In this document: positions 1 through 15,122 of the stretch, piece by piece
Numbering within the stretch: the first letter of the stretch is position 1
Layout: each line of letters starts with the position of its first letter
DNA from: Mactra quadrangularis
Lineage: Eukaryota; Mollusca; Bivalvia; Venerida; Mactridae
Length of the DNA: 64,000 nt
Reading direction: 5' to 3'
Assembly (NCBI GenBank): GCA_025267735.1
Contig: CM046307.1
Coordinates: 54,555,395 to 54,619,394 of the forward strand
Position numbers and translations under genes: made by a program
Notes under the pieces: model-generated
Told to the model about the DNA's origin: nothing
What the model saw: the letters and a program-made list of their open reading frames with translations, nothing else
Database searches by the model: none

Positions 1-3000
1 AATGTAATCTGGTTGAAATTTTATTTCACTGAAAATTCACAAGTTGAGTATTTGCATTTACTCAAAAAATATTACACTAACTAGTATTTTGCTGTGATAC
101 TTGCTTGTTGCTTCATTCTATAGCTTCATGAAATCATGGTATAAGTCAAATCCTATTTATGTATAGTAATTTATAGAAATATTATAATTTTCCATTTGAT
201 TTCACATACTCCATATGAACTGTGATTTTTTGCTCTATTAATTTAAAAAAAAAATTGTTGATATTTTATGAAACATATGACATTGAAATCCAGCTACATA
301 ATTGCAAATTTGACAGTTGATTTTTGACTATTGAAAATTGCACTGTCATGTTGCTATTCTATTTAATTTGTTAATGTGTCTTTACCATGTAAACTGTGGC
401 AAAATGATAGATATGTTCTGTTCTGTTCTGTTCTGTTTGTTCTGCAAGTAAACTAAGTACCATGTGTTTTGTCTGTTTGTTATTTTGTTTGTACTTGTAT
501 TGTATTTAGAATATGTAAATACTTCACATAGTTATATTTTTATACTTGTATTTGAGTGTCTTTAATGAAAGGTGAAGTATTAAGTATTTAGCTAATGTGT
601 CTGATTTAAGATTAATTTTTGTTTCTTGTCAATTATTGTTCAATATTTATTTTAAGATAAACAATGTTTTAATCGTTAAGAATGGTTATATAGCAGATAA
701 ATACATTAAGGTTGTTTTCTAGTATTTCTTAATCGACTCTCCCAAATTTGTTATATAAAAACTCCTGTAACATTTTTAACATAGATTCTTTAAATGGGTT
801 ATTGACTTCTTAGCTGTTTATATGGAAAAATATTTTTACTTTTGAGTATTCTATTTCCAAAGCACCTAAGATATCCTATAATAAAATTGTGGATTTACTG
901 TTTTTAATTGTCCAGTTAGTGTTACTATTTTAATATAATTCTAGCAGAACACAGAAACTTAGCATGTTCATTTTGACCTGAGACAGTTAAGTAGAATACA
1001 CACTTCTGTAATTTACTGTCACTTCTGGCTACCTGATTTTATGATAGTGAATGATACTGAATTTTAGTAATTTCTCATATTACTATTCTGTGAGCATGCT
1101 ATGTTCACAAAATTAAATTCATTGTCTCAGGTCAAACTGAATAAGCTATATAAAAATGTATGCATGAATTTTGACAAGCAATGTTTTTGCTGTGATAGTT
1201 GGTTATATTTTTACGCAGAGAGAGCAAGTTTTGTGATATTACTAATAGAGTTATTTATTATATTTTCTACGCACTGGCACCAGAGTCTATAAATTATGAT
1301 CATAAAATAATGTGTATGTCTCTATATGTATATAGTCCCAGTGTACACTTAACAAAACTTAACGAAAAGTAGACATGTATATTTGGGCTCATATCTAAAT
1401 TTATGTTTGTCCGATTTAAGTCAGATTTTCAACAAATAAAGTTTAAAGACGATCAACATTATTATGTTTATTTCATTACATAGAATACAAGATTTAACAA
1501 ATAAAAACATCACAGTGTGTGAAAAAGTTAAAGTAATAAAATGAAGATTGTGATCTGCATGACAACGTTAATGTAGTAAAATAATAATGGCATCCAGGTA
1601 ATTGTGTGTGTGACTCACTCTAATAGCTAGTGTGGCCACCATGGCTGTTGAGAATTGCTTGGCATCACGTTCTCAAGGATCTCAAAAACTGATTGAAGTG
1701 ATTCTGACGTATTCCTGCCCATTTGTTTACAATCCTTCCGTGTAGCTCAGCTAGGGGTTAAGATGAATCATCACTGCGTACCCGGCCTGTAAAATTTCGT
1801 TAAAAAATATTGGGTCATACAAAAGTTATACGCAATTAAAATATGTATACTTATAAGTTTTGTTAAGTGTATAAATGTACACTACCTTATATGTAATATT
1901 ATGATGAAAATTTAGTTATAACTTGTACACGATTATGTAAACAGTACCTATTTGCATATTTAAGGAGTTTAAGGATTCTGGTGCCAGTGTTTCTATGATG
2001 TAAGTAGTAGACTGTGATATTCTATATACATATATTTATAACTTTTATACAGATTGTTTTTATCTCATCTCTTGATGTTGTTTGATATGGTCATTGAAAA
2101 TATGAAATAAATGTAAAATTTATAATCTTGACTTGTTATGAATATTTCATATATACTTAACTAAACTTCTAAGTACACCGATTTCAAAGTTGTCAGAAAT
2201 TTTCATTTTTCAACATTTATGTCCGATCGTTAATGATATGTGTACAGAACTATACTGTCGTCTGCTTGCATGGTTTTCGTGCTTCTTAATTGATGCAAAG
2301 TTGGTTTTGTCGTGCATATGCTGAAAAGTGGAAATGCGCACGTGCTTATCGTGCAAATATTGCATGTTGTCAGTTTTAGTGAAATTCATTTGTGTGTTGA
2401 TATGCACAACGAAAAATCAAGAAATTGCTCGAATGCCGCTTCAAGAACGAAAAATTGCCGTAAGTATTTTGCCAGATGGTGCGTCACCTGCAGAATAAGA
2501 CTTCTAATTGCTAATTTTCTGTTCAATCAAAACAATCAGAAAATCTTCCCATATTAACGCATGCGCAACAAAAACGGTTTTGCATTGATAAAGAGCATGA
2601 AAACCATGAAAGCAAAGGTCGGTATGGTCCAAAACACATTCCCATCATCGATCAGACTTTAATGTTGAAAAATAAGACTTCCTACAATATTGAAATCGGA
2701 GTACTTGGAAGTTTCGTTAAGTATACGTAACTTATATGTGTGTGCGTGTGTGTGCCAAGTTATTTCACATATTATAGCTGAATATTTAATCAACACATTA
2801 AATCCTATTGTTCTGTGTATGCATATTTTTATTTCAACTTTTTTCTATATTTTTAGCATAGAGTATAGTCCATTTTTTCTCAACCGTCAAAGTTTGAATA
2901 AATTTATGGTGATTGAATACACACTATCAAAATATCATGAGTGTTGGACAAAGAATTAGAGGTCACCGTGAAATTATTCATGTTTTGACGGATGTGATAA

Positions 3001-5270
3001 AACAAACTATTTAGAGTAATTTAACACCAACGGTTCATCAACAGGTTGTATACTTTGATATCAAAGACATAACTTTCTCGAGTATGTTCATCAAATGATT
3101 TCTACAGCCATTCTTCCACTTAACCATGTGTCAGTTGTGCAATTGGCGATTGTATGCACTTAGTAATATGTAGCATACCATATTGTAATAATGAGAAATA
3201 GAACGTACATGTATGATATAGGCCTGAAAGTTTTTATGTTTTCTTGCAAACTAAGATCTTTAAAATATCTGCAAACCACTATCTTATATTGATAGACCAA
3301 AAGAAATCAAATTACCAATATAAATTTGTTGACCATGTTTAATAACTTGCATTAGACTTAAGATTCTTACTCTGTCCCTTACAATTATTTTTTGGTTTTT
3401 ATGTGTTGGATAACTCTTGCTCTTTCTTGCTTTCTTTTAATACTGGTTATCTCCCTTGGTCCAGTATGTGAACATTATTTTTTTGTTTTATGTGTTGGAT
3501 AACTCTTGCTCTTTCTTGCTTTCTTTTAATACTGGTTATCTCCCTTGGTTCAGTATGTGAACATATTAAAGATGGGTAAACAATAGCTATTTTGTTCAAT
3601 GAGGTGGTACTTCAGATTTTTGTTATCCTCTGGTCAAGTGGTTCTAGATACTGACCTTAATTGCTGTAACTCATTACTGAAGAGCCGTTGTGGGTTTCAA
3701 GCCCAGCTACCAACTAGGGGCCTGTATTATATACCGAGTAAATGGTTTTATGATCAATTTTAGCAGTTGATCTCTATATGTTGCATCATTATAAGTTTGT
3801 GTTGTAAAGAAAATGTATGTCTTTCGATTGCTAATATAAATCCATGGGAGAGAGTTACGTGACATTAAACAGGAAACAGTAGATGGTTGCCATGATGTGA
3901 CTCAAGTTTATCAAGTCTATTTCTTGAACTTATCTCACAGATTTGTTCGTGGAACTCTATAAAAATGTACTAAAAATAAGATTTATAGTAACAAGTCCTA
4001 CCAATTGTTTTAGACAAATCATTTGATCACGCTAGCAAACTTCTTTACTGGAAGGGTAAAACCAGCCTGGGTGGCATATCTTTATAGTCATACATGAATG
4101 TATGTCATTCTCTTTGTATTTAATGATTGCATTTTATTGACTGTGTAAACTATTTGTTACTAAGTTAAGAATTTGAGTATTCTCAATTTTTGATCATAAA
4201 TGAGTTAAAAAGTATTTTAACTTTAATTTTATACATTGAAGTGTTGCTTATGGTACATTGCATGGATTACTTATGGTTAATAGTGTTAATTTATGAGTTG
4301 TTTTGCTGTAGTTAAGGTTGTTAGATTGAATCTTGTGGTTTCTAACCCATAACAAAGAGTTGGTAGGCCACACTGGTGTACCATGCATTTGTACCCCTAT
4401 TTAACAAGCTATTTAAACAAATACATGTTGAAATAACATGCAAGTTAATTTTGATAATTATGTGGTTTTTAACATTCATAAAAATTGATATTTTGTGTTT
4501 CATTTTGTATTCAGGTTTTTTTTTCGATACAAAAATGCTTTGCTGTCATTGAAATTTTGGTTTATTAATTACCAAACCTGATTGTCCTGATGGTCCTGAT
4601 TGTGTCTTGGTTTGGCAAGGACGGTGCCAGCAGCGTTAGGTAGACATGCACCATAATATACATTGTATTTGTATACCTGCTTTCCTTTCATATGGTAACG
4701 TCGAAACCATTATTTTCTTTATTTTTTGTGGTGGTTATATTTATGGTACTTTTTTAGTAAAGTGGAGTGGCAGTACAAAAACAATGCATTCACTCATCAT
4801 AAAATTATCCAAGCTTTGGCAGTTGAGAAAAAGCGGACTATACCAGTGTAGTAGTTTTCTAGATTCTCTAATATATCAGGTTGAAAGATTCGATAAAAAC
4901 CTTCGATCAATCCTCCAAAGACATTCTTGTATCATTATCTAAGCATATATGTAAAGTCTAGTGCACTTAATGCTCTTGTTATTCAATGAACTATGGTAAG
5001 AATCAATCAATATTTCTGTTCCAATGAACTGATAATAAATACAGGAATGCTGTTGTAGCAACGTGATATCTCCGTCTTATTTTTCCTTCAAGTCACCATC
5101 CTTCAACATTGCATAAATAATAAATACTTCGGTTCAATGACCGTGCAATCCTATGTTTTAGCAACAATTTTCTTGTAAATTTTCATCAACAGCTGAAGTG
5201 ACTGACCTTCTCAAGGTTGTGTATGCTTATTATACATAATTAATTAAGCAAAAGTAAATAAATAAACAAA
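1..5270. other. AT-rich intergenic DNA, no supported gene
   Basis: No open frame here has recognisable protein features; all are short and low-complexity. It holds a TTCTG microsatellite near 417-437 and a 90-bp tandem duplication (listed separately). Near 3640-3720 there is a degenerate tRNA-like stretch with a weak B-box-like segment. An AATAAA at about 2105 on the plus strand is followed by T/G-rich sequence, so the first 2 kb could be the 3' UTR of a gene lying to the left, but nothing else supports that. Confidence 0.5.
3382..3563. repeat. 90-bp tandem duplication, two copies
   Basis: Two adjacent copies of about 90 bp, each holding the phrases GTGTTGGATAACTCTTGCTC and CTGGTTATCTCCCTTGGT and ending in CAGTATGTGAAC. 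They differ by only a few bases, mostly in the leading T-run, so the duplication is recent. No coding potential is seen. Confidence 0.9.
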
Positions 5271-5300
5271 AGTAAAAACAGTTGTAAAGTTTTTTATAAT

Positions 5301-5306
5301 TTTATT
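5301..5306 (-). terminator. Candidate poly(A) signal for the KLF transcript
   Basis: The plus-strand TTTATT reads AATAAA on the minus strand. It is followed downstream by T-rich sequence typical of a downstream element. If used, it would give the KLF mRNA a 3' UTR of roughly 1.8 kb (about 5285-7138), an AT-rich stretch with no other gene. Other AATAAA candidates lie in the same stretch, for example near 5543, so the real cleavage site is uncertain. Confidence 0.35.
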
Positions 5307-7138
5307 TAAACCCTATGAGATTTAGGGCATAGGCTTGATAACTTTATAATAATAGTAATAATATAGTGACAGTGTAATACCAGTCTAGCTGGCTTATACA
5401 AGCTTAATAGCCAAGGACCAGTTCTTTTAATAAACAGAAAAATAAGCAAGTGAAATTAAGTCAAAATGACGGAAATAATATAAAAAGAGTGAAATACATG
5501 TATCCAAAGTAAATAAAACATGATTTTTAACAGCGTAGATAATTTATTCTTGAAATAGTTTTCAACTGCGTAGATAAATAAATTTTGAAATAGCTAAAAA
5601 TATTACAAAATATTTTGAAAAGAACTGATCCCTTGCATATTGATGAGAAAATGAAACAAAAATGGCACAATGAGTACAAAATATCATTATTGACTAGTAC
5701 CACAATATTTTTATAAGTACAAAGGTTCATCATATAGCATTCAAGAGAACAAAAGCACCAAAAATCAACAACAAAATAAACATAATATTAAATTAACACA
5801 AAAACATGCAAAAAAAGAACTCAACATAAAATAACTAAATAGATCAATTATATATATTTAACAAAAATTCATAAGCTTATCAAAATAAAATAAAAAAAAC
5901 TAATATTTCATGATTATTAAGCTACTTTCAGACATAAAGACCAAAGCCTGCTTGGCAGAACAGAATAGAAAAAAAAACTCAAAAAAGGAAGAAAAAATAT
6001 ATCTACGTAGAACATAATTTAAATAGATAGAGCTAGAAGGGGTTAGGGTATAATAAGAATTTCTCTGGTTAAATATATTGTGAATGTACAGTGCGAAATC
6101 TACTCTAAAAAGGTATACATACGTGATGGCACGTGATAATATGATGACCCAATATAGGTCTACTAAATTTAATTTTGAAACTGGTCATGTGAAATCTAGC
6201 GAAGTCTAAACTTAGTGAACACTGTTAATTGCACAAAACATTCATTTGATTTGATTTTGATTTTCATATTTTTGATCATGATGATAAGCATGTAATTTTT
6301 GATGAAAATCTAAACACCAGAGTAACTGCTACAATTTTTTTATAAAAAAGTATTGTAAGTTTTTTTGGCGAAAATAGTAAAATATATACAGCACTTCGTT
6401 GCTATGGAAGCAAATTTCTAAGTAAAAATAATATCAATTTCTAAGCATAAGAAAAAAATAAAAAAGAGCACTTAAAAAAGAGATTTTAGCACAAAGTTCA
6501 CATTGATATATTGATGAAATGTGCAGTCGTCTTTGAAAAAAATTTAATATCATTTCCAATATAAAAATATGGTATACATATTTGATAATATCTTTGCACA
6601 AACTTTAAAATAGTTTGCAAGGTTCGGCAGTATTCACATAATAACAATATATTTATTTGATTTTTTTGTGTTTTTAAAAAATTAACAATTTTTTTCAACA
6701 CCCACCAACATTCTCATTGACCTGTAACAATATTATACATATATATTGGTCTCAATACATGAACAATGTATTTGGAATAATAATTTGTACATCTCATCTC
6801 CTCCCTGTATGGGGCCTCATGGGGCGACCAGCACCGTCAATTGGACTCCCTAGGGTAGACTTAACAAACAAAAAGACTGAACCAGTCAGCTTTCAGATGC
6901 CCTCTGTAAAGCAACAAATAATATAAAGGTTTATCCACAGTAAAATATTAACAAACAATGGATGATAAGACAAAAAATCTCAAAAATTATGATTTAACAA
7001 AATTTAATTTTACTGTCTTAAACATCATCTGTCCATATATGGATTAAAACCTCAACAAAAATCTACCCAGTGTCGGGAATGACACTCAAAACTTCACGAA
7101 TAACATGTCTGAATGTCTCAGAAGCTTGCTATAATAGT
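5307..7138 (-). other. Probable 3' UTR of the KLF gene
   Basis: AT-rich sequence directly downstream of the KLF stop codon, with no plausible coding frame and with poly(A) signal candidates at its far end. Several AT-rich pentamers of ATTTA type occur on the minus strand. In vertebrate KLF2/4 mRNAs such elements are associated with rapid turnover; whether they act here is inference. The UTR extent is not proven without transcript data. Confidence 0.4.
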
Positions 7139-9176
<2,038 letters not shown>

Positions 9177-9227
9177 CTCGTTCATATCAAGGCAATTTCC
9201 TGCATTGCCAATTAGTGTATCCGTCAT
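9177..9227 (-). CDS. KLF first coding exon (17 codons)
   Basis: Starts at the ATG 9225-9227 (minus strand) and encodes MTDTLIGNAGNCLDMNE, ending exactly at a GTAAAT splice donor. It joins the next exon in phase 0 to give ...DMNE-ALQEF. It is too short to appear as a stand-alone open frame. Support comes from the consensus donor, the matching acceptor phase, a purine at -3 of the ATG, and a promoter-like TATA box about 240 bp upstream. It supplies the N-terminus that the large exon lacks. Confidence 0.85.
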
Positions 9228-9464
9228 TTTCTATATAGATACTTAGAATAACTAAAGTTTAAACAACAAAAATAATCAATTCCTGACAATTTGCATGAGT
9301 TTAAAGTTATATCAGAGAAAATTAAACATGTGTCTGCTCACACTGCAATTCTAAAACAAATTGAGTAAGAAGAAATAATGTATATTATAATAAACAGTGT
9401 AAATTGCAAGTCCGACAATGTACATGTCAATTTTCTAGCTCTCAGCCAATCAGCACTCAGCAGT

Positions 9465-9472
9465 TATTTATA
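9465..9472 (-). promoter_or_regulatory. Candidate TATA box of the KLF gene
   Basis: TATAAATA on the minus strand, about 240 bp upstream of the KLF start codon, predicting a transcription start near 9435-9440 and a 5' UTR of about 210 nt. An inverted CCAAT motif (GATTGGCTG on the minus strand) lies just downstream at about 9444-9452, an unusual order relative to the TATA box, so the exact start is uncertain. Confidence 0.5.
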
Positions 9473-9499
9473 GAACGTATATATATCCACAGTTTCATA

Positions 9500-12487
9500 G
9501 TACGATCATTCAGTAATGTACAGACCGCTGTACGATAGTGAGTGGGAACGAAATACCGTAGAAGTATTACTCATTTCTTTAACACTACGATCACGTATAT
9601 AAATTACTTCTCATTTTTTTGCTTGCATGATCACTGTATAAACAAATACAAACTAACCTGATGTGATGTAACGTAAACACAAGTATTATGAAAGAACTGT
9701 AAATAACTAACCATGATTAAACTTAACTTAAAATATTTAGAACGGCGATTTTCGGTACAGTTTATAAATCGATACTTACAAATGCGGTTAGACTTAATAT
9801 TTTTAAAGTACATTATCAAATGTATAGATCTATATAAACTAATTAAGGATGATAAAATATTTGAATAAAATTAAAACAGGAAGGTCGGTCAGTTTCGCAC
9901 TATATTGACCGTGTAATCCATAGTTACGGAAATAAATATTGTCCACGTTATATCAATATTTAGTCTCTGTCTCGCTGTAGTTATTTTGATGCGAATTTAA
10001 AAGAAATATTAACAGGTTACAGATTTGTAACATGCAAACGTATTATAATGTGAACTTGAAAGAAGGTGCTGTGGCTTAGAGATTAACATGCTATAGTTCA
10101 CTATATAATGTAACTTATTGCATACATAGGCGGATCCAGCGGGGGGTGGGGGTGTCAGGGGGTCCTGACCCCCCCCCCTAGAATGGAAAATGTACTTGTT
10201 CATAAGTGTATTTCTTGCCTGTAAGTCATTTATAAGAAGCATGAAGCTATTTTTCTCGGTGCTTAACATCTACTTAATGGTTATGTAGTTTTTATTATCA
10301 ATATGTTGCTGTGTATAATGTGGTGAAAGTTCAAGGTTCGGACCCCCCCCCCTCTAGAAAAAGTTCGGACCCCACCCCTAGAAAAGACCCCCCCCCCCCA
10401 GAAAAAAATCCTGGATCCGCCCCTGGTGCCATATGTAGAGTGAAACATCCCTGATCCTCTCACATCTGAGATTTCCCAATTAATATACCTACTCCGTAGA
10501 ATTGCGAACATCGGATAATTTTAGCGGGAATTGAGTTTCCGCCACGATGTGAATAGAAGCTATTTTAAACGCATGCTGTTTGGTAAATCACGAAGCTGGC
10601 ACATTGATTAAATAAGCTTAGTTAGTGAATGCACGAGAAGCACGTGTATTCCATGGAAACTTATATATACATTTAAGTCAAGTATTGGCATTTGCACAAC
10701 GCGTGTATTTACATGTAGACAGGTCACACAATTGGTGGCGTTCTTTAAAGATCATGCGACCATATTTCTACGTTTCCCAAATCAAAACAAAAACAAGTGT
10801 ATGACATCTGGTACTTCATACTGCTCTTAGAATTACGCGATTGACTTCATAACTTTGTTGATAGACGTGCATATTGGGGCATACTTTGTTCGTTTGTGCC
10901 CTTGTTGATTCCGTTATTGTTAAAATATATTCATATATCAATGGGGCATACAATAAAACCCCGCTAATCAAAATACTCACTACAGAAATTCTGTAATCAC
11001 GGTCTATAAAAATATATGTATATATTTATGTACGAGGACTATCGAACTAATCATTGAGTATTTAAATCAGCGGGATTAATGAATGCACCACTGACAGCTG
11101 AATAAAGTTTGCAAAAATTATAAAACTTATAGAAGCCGAGTTTTATTTGCATGGCTGCCAAGTGCTATATTTATTGCACGTGCAGACAGAAGACAGGTTT
11201 TTTCCGACCAACTCGGAAAATAACCGGATATTGGTCAATCTGTTCACGTTTGCACCGAATAACTCGGACGAGATGTAAGATAATTTGCATAATTTCTTAG
11301 GGAAATTGTGACAACTGCTTATTGTTTCGTGTTTTACGTCACACGCATTTTATTACAAATTAATAGATGATTATCAACTATATTATAAAATTATGTGAAC
11401 AGTAACATATTCACTGGAATTGTTTAAAGTATGCGAGTATTTTTGCTTTGTAGACAAACTGAAAGTGCATTAATTTTAGAGTATAAGCCTATTTTCTAAA
11501 TTGATCTGTACTGATAATTGTATGTTAGGTTTATTTCATAGTAATAAATTTTAACCCCGTCAAAATACAAATATTTCGCCAAGTTTTAAATGGGATAATT
11601 TTTAAGTCAGGATAAAAGAGAAATTTTGACAACAATTACGATTTTTTATCAATAATAAAAGAAAAAAAGTATTACTCTATACATAATATAACTATTATAC
11701 ATTTAAAATGATTTAAAGACATAATTATAGGTAGTTAGAACATTGGGAAAGTGTCATAAAATAGGACATTCTTACTTTGACTAATGATCACACTCATATT
11801 ATATTCTTTTGAATACTTTACTAAAGTCCGACCAATTACAAATCCGACAACTTTGCGAAATCTCAAATCACGATTTACATATTACCAATACTTGACTTCA
11901 AACAATCGTGCATATTTTAATAAATAAAACACACTTTACTTATAATTAATCTTTTATTACTAATTTCTGGTACTTCAGTAACGTACGCAAATAATATTAA
12001 CGATTTCGCAATAATAATAACATTTCTGTTTTGAAAAACGTGTTAACTAACTTATAGACCTGCTGTGCCCGTCACTACTACTTGGACACAATTCTATTAG
12101 ACTAAGTACATGATTAACCTTTTCAAATTTACCCTTGCATATAAAAGAAACTAAAAGTAAGTTGAACAAAATTTCAAAATCAATATGAATTAGTTTATCA
12201 ACATAATTATTATGATTCATATTATATTACGTAAATAAAACTACTTGCAGAATGCATGGTATTTTTTTCACGAAGTTTCATTTATCCAAGAATTTTTAAG
12301 GGCAATGTATATTGGTCCGTGGTTGGTCACACTGTTCAAGACCATCGTATTTTCTATATGTCCTCTATACCATGTCTATAACTTCATCCGTACGGACATT
12401 TGCGAGTAGAGTAAATAAAGTCCTTTCTGGATATCAAATCCTTAGATTTTACATATTGTAGACTGATTGGGCGTTTACGAGGGTTTG
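9500..12487. other. Intergenic DNA upstream of KLF
   Basis: AT-rich sequence with no supportable gene. The only discrete element recognised is the hAT-like MITE at 10.1-10.4 kb (listed separately). The rest may include distal KLF regulatory DNA, but no specific site can be argued for. Confidence 0.5.
10125..10425. mobile_element. hAT-like MITE with poly-G/poly-C arms
   Basis: About 300 bp ending in CTGGATCCGCCCCTG, whose reverse complement CAGGGGCGGATCCAG is closely matched by the left end CATAGGCGGATCCAG. Ends beginning CAGGG are typical of hAT elements. The flanking octamers attgcata (10117-10124) and gtgccata (10426-10433) match at 5 of 8 positions, as an eroded 8-bp target duplication would. 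Inside the ends are long G runs on the left and C runs on the right, separated by TCTAGAAAAAG-like spacers. No transposase is present. Confidence 0.65.
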
Positions 12488-12496
12488 AACCAATTC

Positions 12497-12895
12497 CAAT
12501 CTGATTAAAACCCGATCTACAATTTTACCGCTCGCATACTCGCTAATGTAGATCTGGCCTTTTCCAAACGAAGGTCACGTTCAGGTGGCCTTTTCTCATC
12601 ATAATATTCATGACGAAATTGTTATGATACGTAACTTGTTTACATCGTCTACGTCACGAAATTTGAAATGAGCCGCCCAATCGCAGCCTGTGAATATTAC
12701 CGCGGTTAAATTAGCAAGCAAAACTTGGTCTAAAAATAGAAATTACGAAATCAAAATGTGATTAATAGTGTTTTCGTCTAGATGAAAGCTACGCATTGAT
12801 TGGTCGACACAAAGTTCATCTCGACGTGACCTCAAAGGGAAAAAGTACAGATCCAGTACGACCGTGGTCTACTGGATATGTGTTTACGCAGATTG
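12497..12895 (+). mobile_element. CAATCT-family MITE, copy A
   Basis: A 399-bp element beginning CAATCTGATTAAAACCCGAT and ending GCAGATTG, so the ends are short inverted repeats (CAATCT/AGATTG). It is flanked by a perfect 9-bp direct repeat AACCAATTC (12488-12496 and 12896-12904). A 9-bp duplication with little terminal symmetry fits Mutator- or Merlin-type superfamilies better than hAT, Harbinger or mariner. Shared internal phrases with copies B and C include AAGGTCACGTTCAGGTG and CTACGCATTGATTGGTCGAC. No transposase is encoded. Confidence 0.85.
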
Positions 12896-13070
12896 AACCA
12901 ATTCCTAATATTTTAACATTTTTAGTAAGAGTAAAAATAGTTTTCCGACCCATACCCCTGAAAACTCACCGACTGAACTCTGCAAGTAAGTTAAGTGGAC
13001 TTGCCATTGTCTTCGTTCATTTCAACTCTGAGCTCGATCGGTTTTAACAAAGGAAAAATGTATATTTTCA

Positions 13071-13173
13071 GGTCACGTGTAGTTACGATTGACATTTTAT
13101 AGGTCACGGAAACTACCGAGTAGCTACGATTGACATTTTATAGGTCACGGAAATTGCCGAGTAGTTACGATTG
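13071..13173. repeat. About 49-bp tandem repeat, 2.3 copies
   Basis: Tandem copies containing TAGTTACGATTGACATTTTA followed by TAGGTCACGGAAA and TACCGAGTAG-like sequence. The copies differ at a few bases, and the third is partial. It lies just downstream of MITE copy A. No function is apparent. Confidence 0.85.
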
Positions 13174-13689
13174 ATCGTTCATGTCACTGTACCGTTTGGT
13201 ACAATATTGTTACGTTATCTAGCTAGTATCAGAGTATTTGTAGGAAACCTATCTAATTAATTTATAGTGAGATATGTTCACTCAGCAATAATGAAGATTC
13301 CGATTACATTTAACAATTATCTAGACTCTAACATTGATAAAAGAACGACGCGTCTTTATAACAATATAATTAATTAAACTTGAACTTAGGTCTGAGGCGG
13401 ACTGATCATTTATTTCTGGATAGGACCGGGCATGCACCCATATAGCTCGGATTTATGTGATTATTCTGAAATCAAGGAACTCGAGGTATGATATTGTATT
13501 TGATTGAGTTCAAAGATTGAATGTAAACTCAGAACAATAAGAATGGCAGTAAGATAAACGCTTTTTCGTCTATAAAATGTCTCATTTAAAAGGCAGACTT
13601 AAAAATATGTTTGCAACTGGCTAGAAATCACGATTGTGAATAAACTTAACCAAAAGCTTCCAAATCGTATCCTTCGAAATGATCCACGT
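13174..13689. other. Intergenic DNA, no feature recognised
   Basis: Unique-looking AT-rich sequence between two tandem repeats. I see no gene, tRNA-like block or terminal inverted repeats. Confidence 0.4.
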
Positions 13690-13935
13690 ATCTATAGCGT
13701 GGACGGACCCGTATGACTGAAATACAAAAGCAGTATCCATAGCGTGGACGGACCCGTATGAAATACAAAAGCAGTATCCATAGCGTGACGGGCCCGTATG
13801 AAATACAAAAGCAGTATCCATAGCGTGGACGGACCCGTATGAAATACAAAAGCAGTATCCATAGCGTGACGGACCCGTATGAAATACAAAAGCAGTATCT
13901 ATAGCGTGGACGGACCCGTATTAAATACAAAAGCA
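13690..13935. repeat. About 41-bp minisatellite, six units
   Basis: Six head-to-tail units of 40-45 bp with the core ATAGCGTGGACGGACCCGTA followed by TGAAATACAAAAGCAGTATC. Two units lack one G in GTGGACGG (reading GTGACGG), and the first carries a 4-bp insertion. Because the unit length is not always a multiple of three, the open frames seen across it in three registers are by-products of the repeat, not genes. Confidence 0.95.
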
Positions 13936-14329
13936 AGATCCGCTTATGCATTATCAGGCTAACTATTATGAATTGATTACTTTACTTTAACGGCAATACA
14001 ACTGATATACATGTGATAGCAATTGTCACAACGGAAGACATGCATTGTTTAAGATCTACTACTTTTATACCATTCTGGTACGCAGAGGTTATATAAAAGT
14101 TAGATCGAGAATCTTGATAACCTCTGGGTACTAGGCCACTAGCCTAGGTTTAAACTAAATGAGCGGATTTCATGTATTCATATGCCATTTTATATATGGA
14201 CCTAGAACAAGTATGAGTATTGTTATTAGCCCATTCAATCTAATTATTTAACAAGTGTGAATAATGAATGTTAAGCATGCAGAACAGAAAACATTGTACC
14301 GTAATTATATATATGTAGCTTTACGCCTC

Positions 14330-14522
14330 AATTTTACAATATTTTGCAATCACATCGAGGCTGTCAGTTTTCCTACTCAAGTACCCTGGGCATGCCTAGA
14401 TCTCTGGACCAAAGCTTTTAACTTAGTTCTAAACATGTACCCTCGCAAGTGGCTGACCGGGATAGAACCCACGACCCCTACCATTCATATATAGTCAGAT
14501 GCGCTACTGACTAAGCTCACCG
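14330..14522 (-). mobile_element. tRNA-headed SINE-like sequence (head type 4)
   Basis: On the minus strand a tRNA-like block has an A-box-like segment GAGCTTAGTCAGTAGCGC and a B-box-like GTGGGTTCTATCCCGG, followed by an unrelated body. The head resembles the one at 20.03 kb. The cloverleaf is imperfect, so this is read as a SINE or tRNA-derived remnant rather than a functional tRNA. The 3' boundary is uncertain. Confidence 0.5.
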
Positions 14523-14650
14523 AACAAGTTTTAACTGGAGAAAACAGGAACTTAATTAATAAATGATAATAAGTGATTATGTTTTGTTTATACATTTTTG
14601 TTGGCCGTCAATTGGTTAGTAACAATATACATGTTAGTAGAACGCACATG

Positions 14651-14722
14651 CTTTCATTGTTTGTTTTTATAGGCGTTTAAAACAGCCTCGTAGCTTACCA
14701 GGAAGACCATATGGGAACTTAT
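14651..14722 (+). repeat. Left long direct repeat flanking MITE copy B
   Basis: About 72 bp beginning CTTTCATTGTTTG and containing TTTAAAACAGCCTCGTAGCT and CCATATGGGAAC. It recurs just right of MITE copy B, so copy B lies between two copies of the same host sequence instead of between a simple 9-bp target duplication. Confidence 0.85.
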
Positions 14723-15119
14723 CAATCTGATTAAAACCCGATCTAAAATTTTCCGCTCGCCTACTCGCTAATTTAGATCTGGCATTTTTCAAACGAAGGT
14801 CACGTTCAGGTGACCTTTTCTCATCATAATATTCATGACGAAATTGTTATGATACGTAACTTGTTTACATCGTCTACGTCACGCAATTTGAAATGAGCCG
14901 CCCAATCGTAGACTGTGAATAATACCAATGTTAAATTAGCATGCAAACCTTGGTCTAAAATAGAAATTACGAAATCAAAATGTGATTAATAGTGTTTTCG
15001 TCTAGATGAAAGCTACGCATTGATTGGTCGACACAAAGTTCATCTCGACGTGACCTTCTACGGAGACAGTAGAGATCCTGTACGACAACGCTCTACAGGA
15101 TATCTGTTTACGGAGATTG
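14723..15119 (+). mobile_element. CAATCT-family MITE, copy B
   Basis: A 397-bp copy with the same CAATCTGATT start and GGAGATTG end as copies A and C, and very similar throughout to A, with few substitutions. It lacks a 9-bp target duplication; the long flanking repeats (14651-14722 and 15123-15204) replace it, suggesting a rearrangement after insertion. No transposase. Confidence 0.85.
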
Positions 15120-15122
15120 ATA

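Noticed and set aside
13621..13951. Three overlapping minus-strand proteins
   Set aside because: Repeat-derived frames across the 41-bp minisatellite.
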